Below the pieces are notes generated by a model. That model did no database searches, was not told the origin of the DNA, and saw nothing but the letters and a program-made list of their open reading frames with translations. From contig DGWI01000018.1 in assembly GCA_002396085.1 (NCBI GenBank), forward strand, positions 1 to 64,000: a stretch of DNA of 64,000 nt, written 5' to 3'. This document shows positions 8,758-17,929 of this stretch, piece by piece. Made by a program: the position numbers and the translations under genes. The stretch's first letter is position 1, and the number at the start of each line of letters is the position of its first letter. The stretch is from Porphyromonadaceae bacterium UBA4262 (GTDB lineage: Bacteria; Bacteroidota; Bacteroidia; Bacteroidales; Muribaculaceae).

Positions 8758-11700
8758 TTAATCTACATTTACAGGAACGATCTCATCGAGTGCCACATAC
8801 CACAGATTGCCCTGAATGGGCTTCTTGCCCATCCGCTCCAAGCGCTTCATATAGCCCCTGACCTGCTCGGTGTGCTTCTCGAGATCTTTTTCGCCAAACT
8901 TATAGTCAATGACAATCCACGTCCCATCGGGCCGACACACCACTCGATCGGGGCGCTTGGTCGTCGTCGCAAAGTGCCCTGCCGACAGATTGCGCTCGTT
9001 GTACACACGATTGTCATCAGAAAACCACTCACTGGTGCGCGGGTCATCAAACATCCCGTCGATGACGGCACGCAGACGGTGCAGCGGCCACTCCTTGTCA
9101 TCATCACTGATGATGCCGCGATTGACACAGAATCCCCATGCCCGATCCACATCGCGACGATAGGCGATGCGGCTCATCAGATTGTGCAGCCGCTTGCCTG
9201 TGTTCTGCTTGTCGGACAGATCTTCGGGCAACCTGACGCTGATGCGCGATGCTCCCGACGCCACCTGATAGGGCGGCATATCGATGAGTGCCACATCGGC
9301 ATCGACCTGCGGCTTGGGCTTATCATGCGACACGTCGCGCGGATTACCCCACTGATAGGTCACCTCGTCGACCTTTGTCATATCGACATCCCCATCTTGA
9401 CAGCCTTGCTCGAGTATGGGCTGAAGCAACTTCCCGATCTCAGAACTTGTCTTGGCAAAGATGTGCAATTCTTGCTTGGGGCGTGTGAATGCCACATAGG
9501 TCTTGTCCATATTGTCGACCATCAGGTTTTGTCTGAATGTTTCGACATAATCCCTGAGGATGCCGCAATGTTGAGCCAAAACATTGACGTGTTTCTTGGC
9601 CAAAGGCAACAGTGGTGGCATCATGTCCCGGGTAATCTCAGGGTCAGGCGCAAAGACCTTGTCTCCGCCCATGGCCAACAGATCTTCACGGGTGATCCAG
9701 TAGGGCGACTTTGCCGACATGCTTGCCTCGGAACAAATCTCCCAGTTGGCAAATGGCAAGATAACGCAGTCATACTCCAGCCCCTTGGACTTGTGGATGG
9801 TGATGACACTGACCGCATCGTTGCTCGACGAGGCGGGTACTGTGAGTTTGTCGCTCTTGGTGTCCCAATAACTGAGGAACTCTCGCACGGTGCCGCCACT
9901 GCGCTGAGAAGCAAAATCATTGACACAGTCCTGGAAGGCCAGCAGATGGGCCGTCTCTTGCGGCACATGTTGTGTGTCTTGCATATAGCGTGAAATGATG
10001 TGCTCAACGATATTGGGCAGGGTCATCAGTTCGGTGCGACGGTCGGGCAGCAACGCATCAACCTCGCGGGCGTAGGCATCCATTTGCTGATCTTCGGGCA
10101 ACATGGTCAGGGCTTCGGTGTCGCGGAAACACTGCTCGAGCACTTGCCCCGGAGCCTGAGCCTCGTCTTGCGCCATGCGCTGCATGAACAATCCTAGCAC
10201 GTGATACATGTGCTGGTCTTTCAGGCGGCTACGATTGGCACGCCGGTCCTCATCGGGCATAGAATCGGGGTCGTCATCACTCGCCACATACTGCGTGAGG
10301 TCAACAAAGCGCAACAGGCTCACGATGCGCTTGACACTGGGCGAGTTGGCAATGAGCATCGACTCGTCGCTAGCAACTGAAATCTGCTGCTCGGGCGACA
10401 CAGTCTTGTTATACTCCATGAGGCGCAGAACCACATCATTACCCTCAGTGTTGCGATTGACCAAGATGCCGATGTCGCGCCAGTCAAACCGCCGATGCAA
10501 CTCGTGCAGATATTCAGGCAGCAATTGCAGCACTTGCTCGGATTCCTTGTCGGGTGCCTGAGCCGACTTGCTGACAAATTGCACTCTCACCATGCCCAGA
10601 GGAGCGGCCTTATGCTCCTTCTGCTGGAAATCGGTCAAGCGCCCGTTGGGCTTGTATGTGCGCATGACAACGGACTGCGGATCCTGTCCCAGAGCGTTGA
10701 GCAACTGGTTGAAGAACCAGTTGTTGAACCTCACGATAACCGGGCAACTGCGGTAGTTGGTTGACAATGGCTCGTGATGCAAACCATGACGCTCGGCACT
10801 GAAGTCAATCCCAATCTGATCGCGGAACAGACTGGGATCGGCATTGCGAAAGCGATAGATTGACTGCTTGGCATCGCCGATGAGCATGCACAGGTTCTCG
10901 TCGGTACGGGCCAAAGCCTCGTAGAGCAACGGCAAGAAATTTTCATACTGCTTGCGGCTGGTATCCTGAAACTCATCGATCATGAAGTGGTTGATCCACG
11001 TCCCCACCCGCTCGTATAGAAACGGCACACCACTGTCCAGCACCCGAGCGATGAGGTCGTTGGTGTCGGCAATGAGCAATTGATTGGTCTCGCGGCTATA
11101 TTGCTTGACATTGTCGTCGATGCGGTCAAGCAGACCCAAGAAGCCCAGTTCGGCAGCCAAATTCTTGACCCACTGCCAGGCATGATAAGTGTAAATCACC
11201 TCACCACGCCATTGCATAACATCGCTGACAAAGGCCTCAGGCGGAACATACTTGTTCTTGAAACAATTTTTGGCCAGTTTCTCCTCGGTGAGTTCAGTGA
11301 ATGTCTTGGAGTTGCCCGTCTCGTAAGGCTCGCCATGTGAGATGCGATTGTCAGGATTCATCATGTTCTGAACAAACCGCCCTGCATACAGGCACTGGAT
11401 GTCCACATTATGCTTGTCAAGCAAGCGCGACATACCACTGCCCAGAGCCTTATACTGATCTTCATAGTACCCGGCAAGGATGATGAGACGCTTCTTGAAC
11501 TCAGAAATCTTGCCCAAGTCGGTGACCCGTACACCGTTCTGCTCGCGTGTGAGATAGTCGTGCAAGCGAGGCATCTGCTGGCGGAAGAACTCCTGACTCA
11601 ACAGTTGGGCATGCTTGAACAGACCGGCATCCTCCTTGAACACGTTCCAGTCTTGCCCCTCGCTGACCTGTTGACTGATATATGCCTTAACCCACCGCTC

Positions 11701-12282
11701 GACATCGGTGAGGTGGTACTTGCCACCATGTCGACAGGCGTCGGCACCCAGCGAGAGCAAGAAGTTGTGTATTGCAGTCTGCAATGCAAATTTCTCGTCA
11801 ATCTGCACCTCGTAGTTGTAGTCACGGTCCAGTTCGCGGGCAAAGTTGCGCAAGATGCTCTGGAAGAACGAGTCGATAGTGCTCACGTTGAACGTGCCAT
11901 ACTCATAGAGCACACTGGCCAATGCCTGGCGAGCGGCTTGCTGCATCTTGTCAACATCTAGTACACCAGCCACGAAGCAGTGCTTGCCTTGCTCGTCCAG
12001 CATCTTGGCCTCCAAGGCGTTAAAGTCCCTGAGGAAGTCACTCTCGCCTGGAGCAGTAGCAAGGATGTAGAGTTCGTCAATGATGCGCTTCTTCATCTCG
12101 GTCGTGGCCTTGTTGGTGAATGTGATGGCCAAGATGTGGCTGTGGTAGTCGGTCTGTCGGCGATAGTCAAGTAGCCCATCATCACGTTGCTTGAACAACA
12201 GCAACATGATGTAACGTTTGGCCAATGTATAGGTCTTTCCCGACCCGGCCGAAGCACTGATTTGTAGCAGTCCGTGATGCAC
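8758..12282 (-). CDS. UvrD/AddA-type helicase with PD-(D/E)XK nuclease domain
   Basis: 1174 residues. Walker A near the N-terminus (SASAGSGKTYTLAKRY, residues 9-24), UvrD Walker B FMIDEFQDTSRKQYENF, motif GDAKQSIYRFRNADP, and motif V ITIHKSKGLEYDCVI. The C-terminus has a RecB/AddA-type nuclease motif (WIVIDYKFGEKD). The likely role is double-strand-break end processing before RecA loading, as AddA/RecB does, in the cytoplasm. Start: GTG at 12282 (MHHGLLQISAS). No ATG lies between it and the upstream in-frame stop at 12307-12309. No AddB partner gene is adjacent in this window. It sits 53 bp downstream of the SUI1 gene. Confidence 0.88.
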   Translation of the reverse strand: MHHGLLQISASAGSGKTYTLAKRYIMLLLFKQRDDGLLDYRRQTDYHSHILAITFTNKATTEMKKRIIDELYILATAPGESDFLRDFNALEAKMLDEQGKHCFVAGVLDVDKMQQAARQALASVLYEYGTFNVSTIDSFFQSILRNFARELDRDYNYEVQIDEKFALQTAIHNFLLSLGADACRHGGKYHLTDVERWVKAYISQQVSEGQDWNVFKEDAGLFKHAQLLSQEFFRQQMPRLHDYLTREQNGVRVTDLGKISEFKKRLIILAGYYEDQYKALGSGMSRLLDKHNVDIQCLYAGRFVQNMMNPDNRISHGEPYETGNSKTFTELTEEKLAKNCFKNKYVPPEAFVSDVMQWRGEVIYTYHAWQWVKNLAAELGFLGLLDRIDDNVKQYSRETNQLLIADTNDLIARVLDSGVPFLYERVGTWINHFMIDEFQDTSRKQYENFLPLLYEALARTDENLCMLIGDAKQSIYRFRNADPSLFRDQIGIDFSAERHGLHHEPLSTNYRSCPVIVRFNNWFFNQLLNALGQDPQSVVMRTYKPNGRLTDFQQKEHKAAPLGMVRVQFVSKSAQAPDKESEQVLQLLPEYLHELHRRFDWRDIGILVNRNTEGNDVVLRLMEYNKTVSPEQQISVASDESMLIANSPSVKRIVSLLRFVDLTQYVASDDDPDSMPDEDRRANRSRLKDQHMYHVLGLFMQRMAQDEAQAPGQVLEQCFRDTEALTMLPEDQQMDAYAREVDALLPDRRTELMTLPNIVEHIISRYMQDTQHVPQETAHLLAFQDCVNDFASQRSGGTVREFLSYWDTKSDKLTVPASSSNDAVSVITIHKSKGLEYDCVILPFANWEICSEASMSAKSPYWITREDLLAMGGDKVFAPDPEITRDMMPPLLPLAKKHVNVLAQHCGILRDYVETFRQNLMVDNMDKTYVAFTRPKQELHIFAKTSSEIGKLLQPILEQGCQDGDVDMTKVDEVTYQWGNPRDVSHDKPKPQVDADVALIDMPPYQVASGASRISVRLPEDLSDKQNTGKRLHNLMSRIAYRRDVDRAWGFCVNRGIISDDDKEWPLHRLRAVIDGMFDDPRTSEWFSDDNRVYNERNLSAGHFATTTKRPDRVVCRPDGTWIVIDYKFGEKDLEKHTEQVRGYMKRLERMGKKPIQGNLWYVALDEIVPVNVD

Positions 12283-12335
12283 GTTTGTGAAATATAGCCT
12301 AGTTAATCATGCAGGGTACATTGGGTATTCAGTGC

Positions 12336-12686
12336 TCATTTGACGGTAAAACCCCGTTTGCGCAACAATGCCATGACACGGTCGCGATGGTCTCCTTGAA
12401 TGAGTATTTCGCCTCCACGAGCCGACCCACCTACGCCCAATTGCTGCTTGAGCTCGCTGGCCAGTTGCTTGAGTGCCAGGTCATCGCAGTGAAGGTCAAC
12501 GATGATGGTCGCGACCTTTCCCGCCCTGCCCTTGCGCTCGATGACGACATGCACCACTTGTTTTCCTTGCTGTTGCAGTGCATCGCCGCGCGGTGCGTTG
12601 TCGGCGGCTTGTTTTTCCTCCGCTATTTGTTCGGGTGATGGCACATCGATGCCAAATGCTGCACCCAGTTGATCTTTCCAGTCCAC
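12336..12686 (-). CDS. SUI1/eIF1-like translation factor (YciH family)
   Basis: About 116 residues. The C-terminal half is a SUI1 domain: VHVVIERKGRAGKVATII, LASELKQQLGVGGSARGGEI, and a final RVMALLRKRGF. Known for YciH: binds the 30S subunit and influences start-site fidelity, though it is dispensable. Start: no ATG fits. Codons upstream of 12686 translate heptamer repeat (ILNFQFSI), so the GTG at 12686 (VDWKDQLGAAFG) is chosen. It is first of a unit with the helicase gene, driven by the -7 box at 12802-12809. Confidence 0.8.
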   Translation of the reverse strand: MDWKDQLGAAFGIDVPSPEQIAEEKQAADNAPRGDALQQQGKQVVHVVIERKGRAGKVATIIVDLHCDDLALKQLASELKQQLGVGGSARGGEILIQGDHRDRVMALLRKRGFTVK

Positions 12687-12694
12687 CTCTTTAT

Positions 12695-12722
12695 TAATTG
12701 AGAATTGAAAATTGAGAATTGC
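12695..12722. repeat. Heptamer array upstream of the SUI1 gene
   Basis: Four 7-bp units (TAATTGA, GAATTGA, AAATTGA, GAATTGC) lie 8 nt upstream of the proposed GTG start, in the same orientation relative to the gene as the Nudix array. Confidence 0.8.
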
Positions 12723-12801
12723 GTTGCCACCTTCTCGGTTACGCTTGTTGAAACAACCGACAGACGACAAAAATGAACCATCAGATGTATTCCTGATTGT
12801 G

Positions 12802-12809
12802 CAAAGTTA
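12802..12809 (-). promoter_or_regulatory. Bacteroidetes -7 box for the SUI1-helicase unit
   Basis: TAACTTTG on the minus strand, about 115 nt upstream of the SUI1 start. No clear -33 was found. Confidence 0.45.
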
Positions 12810-12879
12810 ATGCTTTTTTGTGGTTTTTGGTGCATTTGGCACAGAAATTGCACTATTGTGGCAAAAAAAACTGTAAAAC

Positions 12880-12911
12880 TTTGTGCAGTTCGAAAAAATG
12901 CAGTACTTTTG
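12880..12911 (+). promoter_or_regulatory. Bacteroidetes promoter of the ferredoxin gene
   Basis: TTTG at 12880-12883 and TACTTTTG at 12904-12911 are separated by exactly 20 nt, matching the -33/-7 consensus. The start codon lies 62 nt downstream, after an AT-rich leader. Confidence 0.8.
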
Positions 12912-12973
12912 CAGACCGTTTAGAACTATTTTCAATTAATAACACATCATTTATTTATTTTTTAATTAGAACT

Positions 12974-13144
12974 ATGGCATACGTAATTTCTGACAGCTGC
13001 GTGGCATGTGGAACTTGCCAGGGCGTTTGCCCCACCGGCGCAATTAGCGAGGGCGACATCTACAAGATTGATCCCGATGTGTGCATCGACTGCGGTACTT
13101 GCGCAGACGCTTGCCCCACTGGCGCTATCGCTCCCGGAGAGTAA
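12974..13144 (+). CDS. 2[4Fe-4S] ferredoxin
   Basis: 56 residues. Two CxxCxxCxxxCP motifs (CVACGTCQGVCP and CIDCGTCADACP) account for both cubane clusters, with the compact clostridial-type length. It is a cytoplasmic low-potential electron carrier. The ATG at 12974 is chosen because the promoter and AT-rich leader lie immediately upstream; the frame further 5' is non-coding leader. It is a single-gene unit with its own promoter and terminator. Inference: such a ferredoxin could serve pyruvate oxidoreductase, hydrogenase or the NADH-module-less complex I encoded in this window, but nothing in the sequence selects among these. Confidence 0.93.
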   Translation: MAYVISDSCVACGTCQGVCPTGAISEGDIYKIDPDVCIDCGTCADACPTGAIAPGE

Positions 13145-13166
13145 TCATCCACTCGACTAGAGAAAA

Positions 13167-13209
13167 CAGAGTTGCATTTCCCAATAGAGAAATGCAACTC
13201 TGCTTTTTT
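13167..13209 (+). terminator. Intrinsic terminator after the ferredoxin gene
   Basis: A perfect 13-bp stem (CAGAGTTGCATTT at 13167-13179, complement at 13190-13202) is followed by CTTTTTT. The A-run on the other side may let it serve the converging GH89 gene as well. Confidence 0.85.
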
Positions 13210-13224
13210 GTTTGGCCGAGAGCC

Positions 13225-15390
13225 TCATGGCAGACTCGTTGCGTACTTTTGAGCCAAGTGACGCGAGAAGAGCAGGACATCGGTCGTCGGTGGTAAGGCG
13301 ATGGGCTTTGTTGACTCGGCCCACGAGAGTTCGTATTCCATGAGCCGCTTGTCAAAGGCTTTTTGGTCAAATTCACGGTTTTGCTCGACACAACGTGTCA
13401 CCTCGTCAACATACATCTGCCAGCGATGGTGGTAGTACTCCCCGATCAGGCCAGCCCACGAGCGGTTGGCATAGTCATCGAGGTCGCCACCCCAGGTGGT
13501 GACCAGGCGGCGGGCATTCATCTCGTAGTAGTCTTTCAGTTCGGGTGTGTTGCCATAGTCACGCGCCAACGCTATCCACTTCTGCATGGTGCAGTAGGGA
13601 TGATGAGCCGTCAGCGTGTCGGCATCAAGGATGATGTCGAGCATCAACCGCCCTCGACTGCGCAATGCCGCGAGGTCACGGCGGTGATAAGCCGCATCAA
13701 AGTCGGCCTTGGCACGGGCAAACGCCAGTCCCAGCACCTCGCGCCCGGCAGCGATCATGTCGATGGTCATGGCATCGCGGGTCACCTGCGTCTGCTGCAA
13801 CAGGGTGAGCCATGCCTGCACCATGCGGTCGGGGCGGTAATAAATCTCGTCGCGCGACCACTTGCTGCGCTTGTCCATCACCGGCACGAAGTTGAACTGC
13901 GGACCACGGGTATAGGGCCAGTGGACAAACACGTCGCGCGCCAGTGCCCACCATGCCACACGGGCAGGCATCGACTCGCCACCCACATGGCGCCGGGCCA
14001 ACTGCGCCACATAGGCGCTGTCGCTCATGCCCAAGTCCCAAGCCTTGTCCAGTATGTACTCGTAGGGGAATTGCTGCACCTCCAGTCCCTCGAGTGTCGA
14101 ACCGATGCCTTGTATCGACCCATGTGCCTCAACGAGGGCTTTCTCCAGCCGGTCGCCCGCCTCCAGCACATTGCCCTGCATGGCCGTCGAGCCACCGAAG
14201 TTGCCCAGATAGCACCAGATGAAAGGCTGGCCATAGAACTTGTCACGCAGCCGCCACACCTCCATGCGTTCGCAGTAGTAATCCAAGATGGGCATCTTGC
14301 CCGCCGGCACAGCATCGAGCATGGCCTGGGCGCGCTCGGCGGTCCAGTCCTTGCGCTGGTAGTAGAGGAACCAACCCATCTGCAGCCACTCGGCCTGGGG
14401 GTCGGCACTGCGCAGCGACTCGTAGATGTGACGCGACACACGCGCCAGATAGTCGGGCTCGAAACTGGGTGGCGACATCTCGTTGAACGGGTCGATGCCA
14501 TAGATGTGGTCGGTGCCGAAGAGGCGGGTCTGCTCTTGCAGATACAACTTCTGAATGCGGGTATAGAGCGGGTCCTCACTGTCGAGGAAATAGGTATTGT
14601 ACGGCTTCTCAAACTCGTCCCACACCTCCAGCGGACGGATGTCGGCCTTGGGATAGAGGGCCTTGAGCCGTACGGGCACATGACCGGCAAAGGCGGGCAG
14701 CACAGGGCGCATATTCAGTTCACGCTCGCGAGCCACAATCTGCTTCTGCAAGGCTACCTGCGTGTCCAGCCAGTGCTGCGGCAGCGGGCCGCACCAGGCA
14801 TCAATATTGGCCATGCGGTGCCAGGGCAGATAGGCGGGTCCGGTGAAGTAGGCGCGAATCTCTTCATCCTTCATGCCCAACTTCTTCCACACGCGCATCC
14901 ACACCGCCTCCTGCCCAGTGATGGCTAGGGGCAGATTGATGCCGTTGAGTGCCATCCAGTCGATGAAGCGCTCCCAGTGTCGCCACTGCCAGAACACCAT
15001 CGTGTAACCAAAGGTGCAGTAGTTGAGGAAGAACCGCTGTGGCACGCGAGCACGCACGGTGATGGCGCTGTCGGCAGGCGGCAGCACGGCGGGCAACTCG
15101 ACAGGCACGTCGGCATACCACGACACAGTGGTCATGCAACAGTTCTTCAAGTAGTGGTTCAGCCCCACCACCATTGCATTGGCATTGCTGCCACCGATGA
15201 CCACACGGTCACCCTCGTTAGTCAATGTGAAGTAGTCACAGGTATCGGCCGGCAGTTGGCGATAGGTCACCTTCTGCGCCAGCCGTGGCGACAACCTCTG
15301 CGTCAGCGCCATCGCCACCTCGGTTGCCGTATTTGCCATAATGGCGACGACTGCCATCAGGGCAGCCGTCATGGTCAGTAGTCGTTTCAT
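13225..15390 (-). CDS. Alpha-N-acetylglucosaminidase (GH89, NAGLU-like)
   Basis: 721 residues, ATG start, signal peptide to about MANTATE. Family features in order: an N-terminal small domain; the central barrel with FFLNYCTFGYTMVFWQWRHW, WMALNGINLPLAITGQEAVW and GIDPFNEMSPPSF (Glu of FNEM as likely acid); and a helical C-terminal domain. The length matches full NAGLU. Known reaction: release of terminal alpha-linked GlcNAc, for example from heparan sulfate or mucin-type caps. Inference: extracytoplasmic glycan foraging or host glycan trimming. It is last in the minus-strand run after the coiled-coil lipoprotein (12-bp gap). Confidence 0.93.
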   Translation of the reverse strand: MKRLLTMTAALMAVVAIMANTATEVAMALTQRLSPRLAQKVTYRQLPADTCDYFTLTNEGDRVVIGGSNANAMVVGLNHYLKNCCMTTVSWYADVPVELPAVLPPADSAITVRARVPQRFFLNYCTFGYTMVFWQWRHWERFIDWMALNGINLPLAITGQEAVWMRVWKKLGMKDEEIRAYFTGPAYLPWHRMANIDAWCGPLPQHWLDTQVALQKQIVARERELNMRPVLPAFAGHVPVRLKALYPKADIRPLEVWDEFEKPYNTYFLDSEDPLYTRIQKLYLQEQTRLFGTDHIYGIDPFNEMSPPSFEPDYLARVSRHIYESLRSADPQAEWLQMGWFLYYQRKDWTAERAQAMLDAVPAGKMPILDYYCERMEVWRLRDKFYGQPFIWCYLGNFGGSTAMQGNVLEAGDRLEKALVEAHGSIQGIGSTLEGLEVQQFPYEYILDKAWDLGMSDSAYVAQLARRHVGGESMPARVAWWALARDVFVHWPYTRGPQFNFVPVMDKRSKWSRDEIYYRPDRMVQAWLTLLQQTQVTRDAMTIDMIAAGREVLGLAFARAKADFDAAYHRRDLAALRSRGRLMLDIILDADTLTAHHPYCTMQKWIALARDYGNTPELKDYYEMNARRLVTTWGGDLDDYANRSWAGLIGEYYHHRWQMYVDEVTRCVEQNREFDQKAFDKRLMEYELSWAESTKPIALPPTTDVLLFSRHLAQKYATSLP

Positions 15391-15402
15391 TGCTAGTAGG
15401 AT

Positions 15403-16278
15403 TTAGTCGATTTGGACGATGAGGTAGTTGCTCAGTTCCCAGAAGCGAGCGGCATCGGTGATGTGGAGCGACTTGACATTGCCGTCATCAACCAGTTGAT
15501 AGGTGCCCTGCGGATGCTTTGAGAGCAACTTGGCCTTCTTGCTGTGCAACGGAATCACGTTGAGTGTGCGCTTGTCGGCCTTGGTGAAATATGATCTCTC
15601 AAATTCGCCTTCCATGATCTTGGTCTTCTTGAGGAAGCCCGTCTCGATGATGTGGTGATTCTTGAGTTCTTTTTTGTTGCCGATGACGTAGTAGCAAACG
15701 TTCATCTCGTTGGTTACACGCACGGTCTCCTCTTGTGCACGGGCTTTCTCCTCGCGTACCTCGGTATTGACGGTGTTGAGCGAGTCAACTCGGGTGTTGA
15801 GCGTGTTGATGACGATGTGGGCTTGAGCCAGTTGCTGAGTGAGGTCATCGATGGTGCTCTGCTGATTCTCGAGTTGCTTCTTCATGGTCTCGATGGTCTT
15901 GCGCATCTCGTCGTTGTAGTTGCGGCTCTGCGTGAGGCGCTTTTCCAGGTCCTCAAGGCGCTTCTTGCGCTCGGCAACCGACTTCTGCAGCAGTTCCATG
16001 TCACTGCGCAGTTGAGCCTTGCGGTCGGGTGTCTCGCCGCTGAGATTGCGTACCGACACCACATCTTGCAGTTCCTTGAGTTGGTTCATACCATCGCTGA
16101 TGTCGTTCATCAGCGCCATCAGGCTGTCTTTCTCGGCCAACGCTGTGGCCAGCGAGTCATTGAGTTCGGTGTTGATCGAGTCCTCACGGGTTGCCTCCTC
16201 TTGCTCGGCCTTGTTGCTGCAGGCTGGCATCAGGGTCATGGCGACCAGGGCTATCACTAAAAACTTAATCTTTTTCAT
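15403..16278 (-). CDS. Coiled-coil lipoprotein, function unknown
   Basis: 291 residues. The signal peptide has a lipobox-like LMPAC (Cys about 20), so it is probably lipid-anchored. Residues about 35-190 are strongly helical and coiled-coil, rich in Glu, Leu, Gln and Lys with heptad spacing. A globular tail (about 200-291) contains CYYVIGNKKELKNHHIIETG and LNVIPLHSKKAKLLSKHPQG. Similar lipoproteins are common in Bacteroidales with no assigned function. It lies between rsmI and the GH89 gene on the same strand. Confidence 0.75.
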   Translation of the reverse strand: MKKIKFLVIALVAMTLMPACSNKAEQEEATREDSINTELNDSLATALAEKDSLMALMNDISDGMNQLKELQDVVSVRNLSGETPDRKAQLRSDMELLQKSVAERKKRLEDLEKRLTQSRNYNDEMRKTIETMKKQLENQQSTIDDLTQQLAQAHIVINTLNTRVDSLNTVNTEVREEKARAQEETVRVTNEMNVCYYVIGNKKELKNHHIIETGFLKKTKIMEGEFERSYFTKADKRTLNVIPLHSKKAKLLSKHPQGTYQLVDDGNVKSLHITDAARFWELSNYLIVQID

Positions 16279-16338
16279 ACTGATTGTTGTTTTGTTATGT
16301 GTTTCTAGAGACTCTAGATTTTCTATAGACTCTAGATG

Positions 16339-17076
16339 CTAGACGTGTTGAGTGGCTTTGCCCTTGAATTGGGCATACTTGTCGATTTTCTTTTTTTCCT
16401 CGGCAGGACGACCTGCCACCACGATGACAATCTCGCCCCTGGGAGCATTGGCCGTAAAGAAATCGACCAACTCGGCCAAAGTGCCGTTGTGGGTGGTGTT
16501 GTGCACCTTGCTGATTTCGCGCACCACCGATGCCTCGCGGTCAGGGCCGAATGTCTCGACAAATTGCTGCAGTGTCTTGAGCAGCCGCAGGGGCGACTCG
16601 TAGAACACCATGGTCAGCGGCATGTCCTGCAACTCGGCCAGACGCGAGGCGCGACCTTTCTTCTGCGGCAAGAAGCCCTCGAAGACAAAGCGGTCGCACG
16701 GCAGTCCCGAGTTGACCAACGCCGGCACAAAGGCTGTGGCACCTGGCAGTGTCTCGACCTCAATGCCTCGTCGCCGGCACTCGCGCGATAGCAAGAAGCC
16801 CGGGTCGCTGATGCCCGGTGTACCGGCATCGCTCACCAGCGCAATCGTCTGCCCCGCCTCGAGGAGAGGCATCAACTGGTCGATGGCCTCATGCTCGTTG
16901 AACTTGTGATGGCTGCGCATGGGCGTGTTGATATCGAAGTGTCGCATGATCACACTGCTAGTGCGTGTGTCTTCGGCCAAGATCAGACTGGCTTCCCGCA
17001 GCACGGTCACCGCCCGTGGGGTCATGTCGTCCAAGTTGCCCACAGGAGTCGGCACAATATATAATTTGCCTTCCAT
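16339..17076 (-). CDS. rsmI: 16S rRNA (cytidine1402-2'-O)-methyltransferase RsmI
   Basis: 245 residues, close to family length. Tetrapyrrole-methylase fold with the RsmI motifs LYIVPTPVGNLDDMT, ILAEDTRTS, ALVSDAGTPGISDPG and MVFYESPLRL, plus a C-terminal GEIVIVVAG. Known reaction: SAM-dependent 2'-O-methylation of C1402 in the decoding centre. Its ATG overlaps the stop of the preceding acidic protein gene by one base (TGATG), so the two are probably translated together. Short TCTAGAG-type heptamers occur just after its stop (about 16302-16344). Confidence 0.95.
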   Translation of the reverse strand: MEGKLYIVPTPVGNLDDMTPRAVTVLREASLILAEDTRTSSVIMRHFDINTPMRSHHKFNEHEAIDQLMPLLEAGQTIALVSDAGTPGISDPGFLLSRECRRRGIEVETLPGATAFVPALVNSGLPCDRFVFEGFLPQKKGRASRLAELQDMPLTMVFYESPLRLLKTLQQFVETFGPDREASVVREISKVHNTTHNGTLAELVDFFTANAPRGEIVIVVAGRPAEEKKKIDKYAQFKGKATQHV

Positions 17077-17849
17077 CAGTTCAGAAAGTGGCGGCGCACA
17101 AGACCCATAAAGTCGGCCACATCTTCGTTATCCTGATCCCATCCGAGGTCGTGGATGAAGTACTCCTCGGCCTCGTCGAACGATTGCATGGCATTGACCA
17201 GGTCCAAGGCATTGTTGAGGTCATTCTTGCTGTTGCTGAACAACTCGCGTTGAAAGCGGAAGCGGTCGTTCAGCGACAGTGCTTTGTGCATATCCTTGCT
17301 GAGCGAACGCTGCAACTTCTCATCAACACGCAGGCCGTCATCGGCAACAGATGCGATAGCAGGAGCATCGGGGACGTCTCTGGGCTGAGGTTCGACCAAC
17401 ACCACATTGGGTTGCGGCTTGATGACCGGATCGGGCTCAACATAGTCAACCTTGAAGACTTCGGCGAACTCCTCGCCATTATCATGCTGCCACGTCTCGT
17501 CGGCATTATAGTCCTGCTCGGGCAAGTCCTGTCCGGGCAAGTCCGGCTCGACGGGTTCCGATTCAGGCTCAGCGGGCTGCTCTGGCTCAGCAGGTTGCTC
17601 CGACTCGATGGGCTGTGGCTCAATCGGTTTTTCTTGTTCAACAGGTGGCATTACTTCAATCGGTTCTGGCTCTGCAGGCTGTGTGACAGCGGCTTGCTGG
17701 GTATATTGGGCAATCTCTTGACCTAGTTCGCCGATGCGTTGGTACACCACTTGCGGCGTGTCCTTACCATGTTTCTCGACCACGAGCAGGAGTCCTTCCA
17801 ACTCGTAGACCTGTGTCATCAGTCTTGAAAATAATGTGTCCATAACCAT
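17076..17849 (-). CDS. Conserved acidic protein with Pro/Glu linker, function unknown
   Basis: 257 residues in three parts: an N-terminal helical segment (1-50, LMTQVYELEGLLLVVEKHG); a long low-complexity linker (about 55-150) rich in Pro and Glu (PEPIE, PAEPE units); and a C-terminal conserved helical region (about 180-257, SLNDRFRFQRELFSN ... EAEEYFIHDLGWDQDNEDV). The C-terminal region is a pattern I recognise from Bacteroidales hypothetical proteins of unknown role. No signal peptide, so cytoplasmic. ATG 17849 or 17843 could start it. Coupled to rsmI by overlap. Confidence 0.75.
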   Translation of the reverse strand: MVMDTLFSRLMTQVYELEGLLLVVEKHGKDTPQVVYQRIGELGQEIAQYTQQAAVTQPAEPEPIEVMPPVEQEKPIEPQPIESEQPAEPEQPAEPESEPVEPDLPGQDLPEQDYNADETWQHDNGEEFAEVFKVDYVEPDPVIKPQPNVVLVEPQPRDVPDAPAIASVADDGLRVDEKLQRSLSKDMHKALSLNDRFRFQRELFSNSKNDLNNALDLVNAMQSFDEAEEYFIHDLGWDQDNEDVADFMGLVRRHFLN

Positions 17850-17869
17850 TTACTTTCGTTATTAACCGC

Positions 17870-17877
17870 CAAAGTTA
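17870..17877 (-). promoter_or_regulatory. Bacteroidetes -7 box upstream of the acidic protein and rsmI
   Basis: TAACTTTG on the minus strand, 20 nt before the ATG. GTTG 19 nt further upstream is a partial -33. Confidence 0.55.
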
Positions 17878-17929
17878 GGCAAATTTTCTGATTTGACAAC
17901 TATTTTTCAGCCAAAAAATGTAATAAAGC

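Noticed and set aside
12802..12911. A riboswitch in the SUI1-ferredoxin divergent region
   Set aside because: No conserved aptamer pattern recognised; the region is explained by two promoters and AT-rich leaders.
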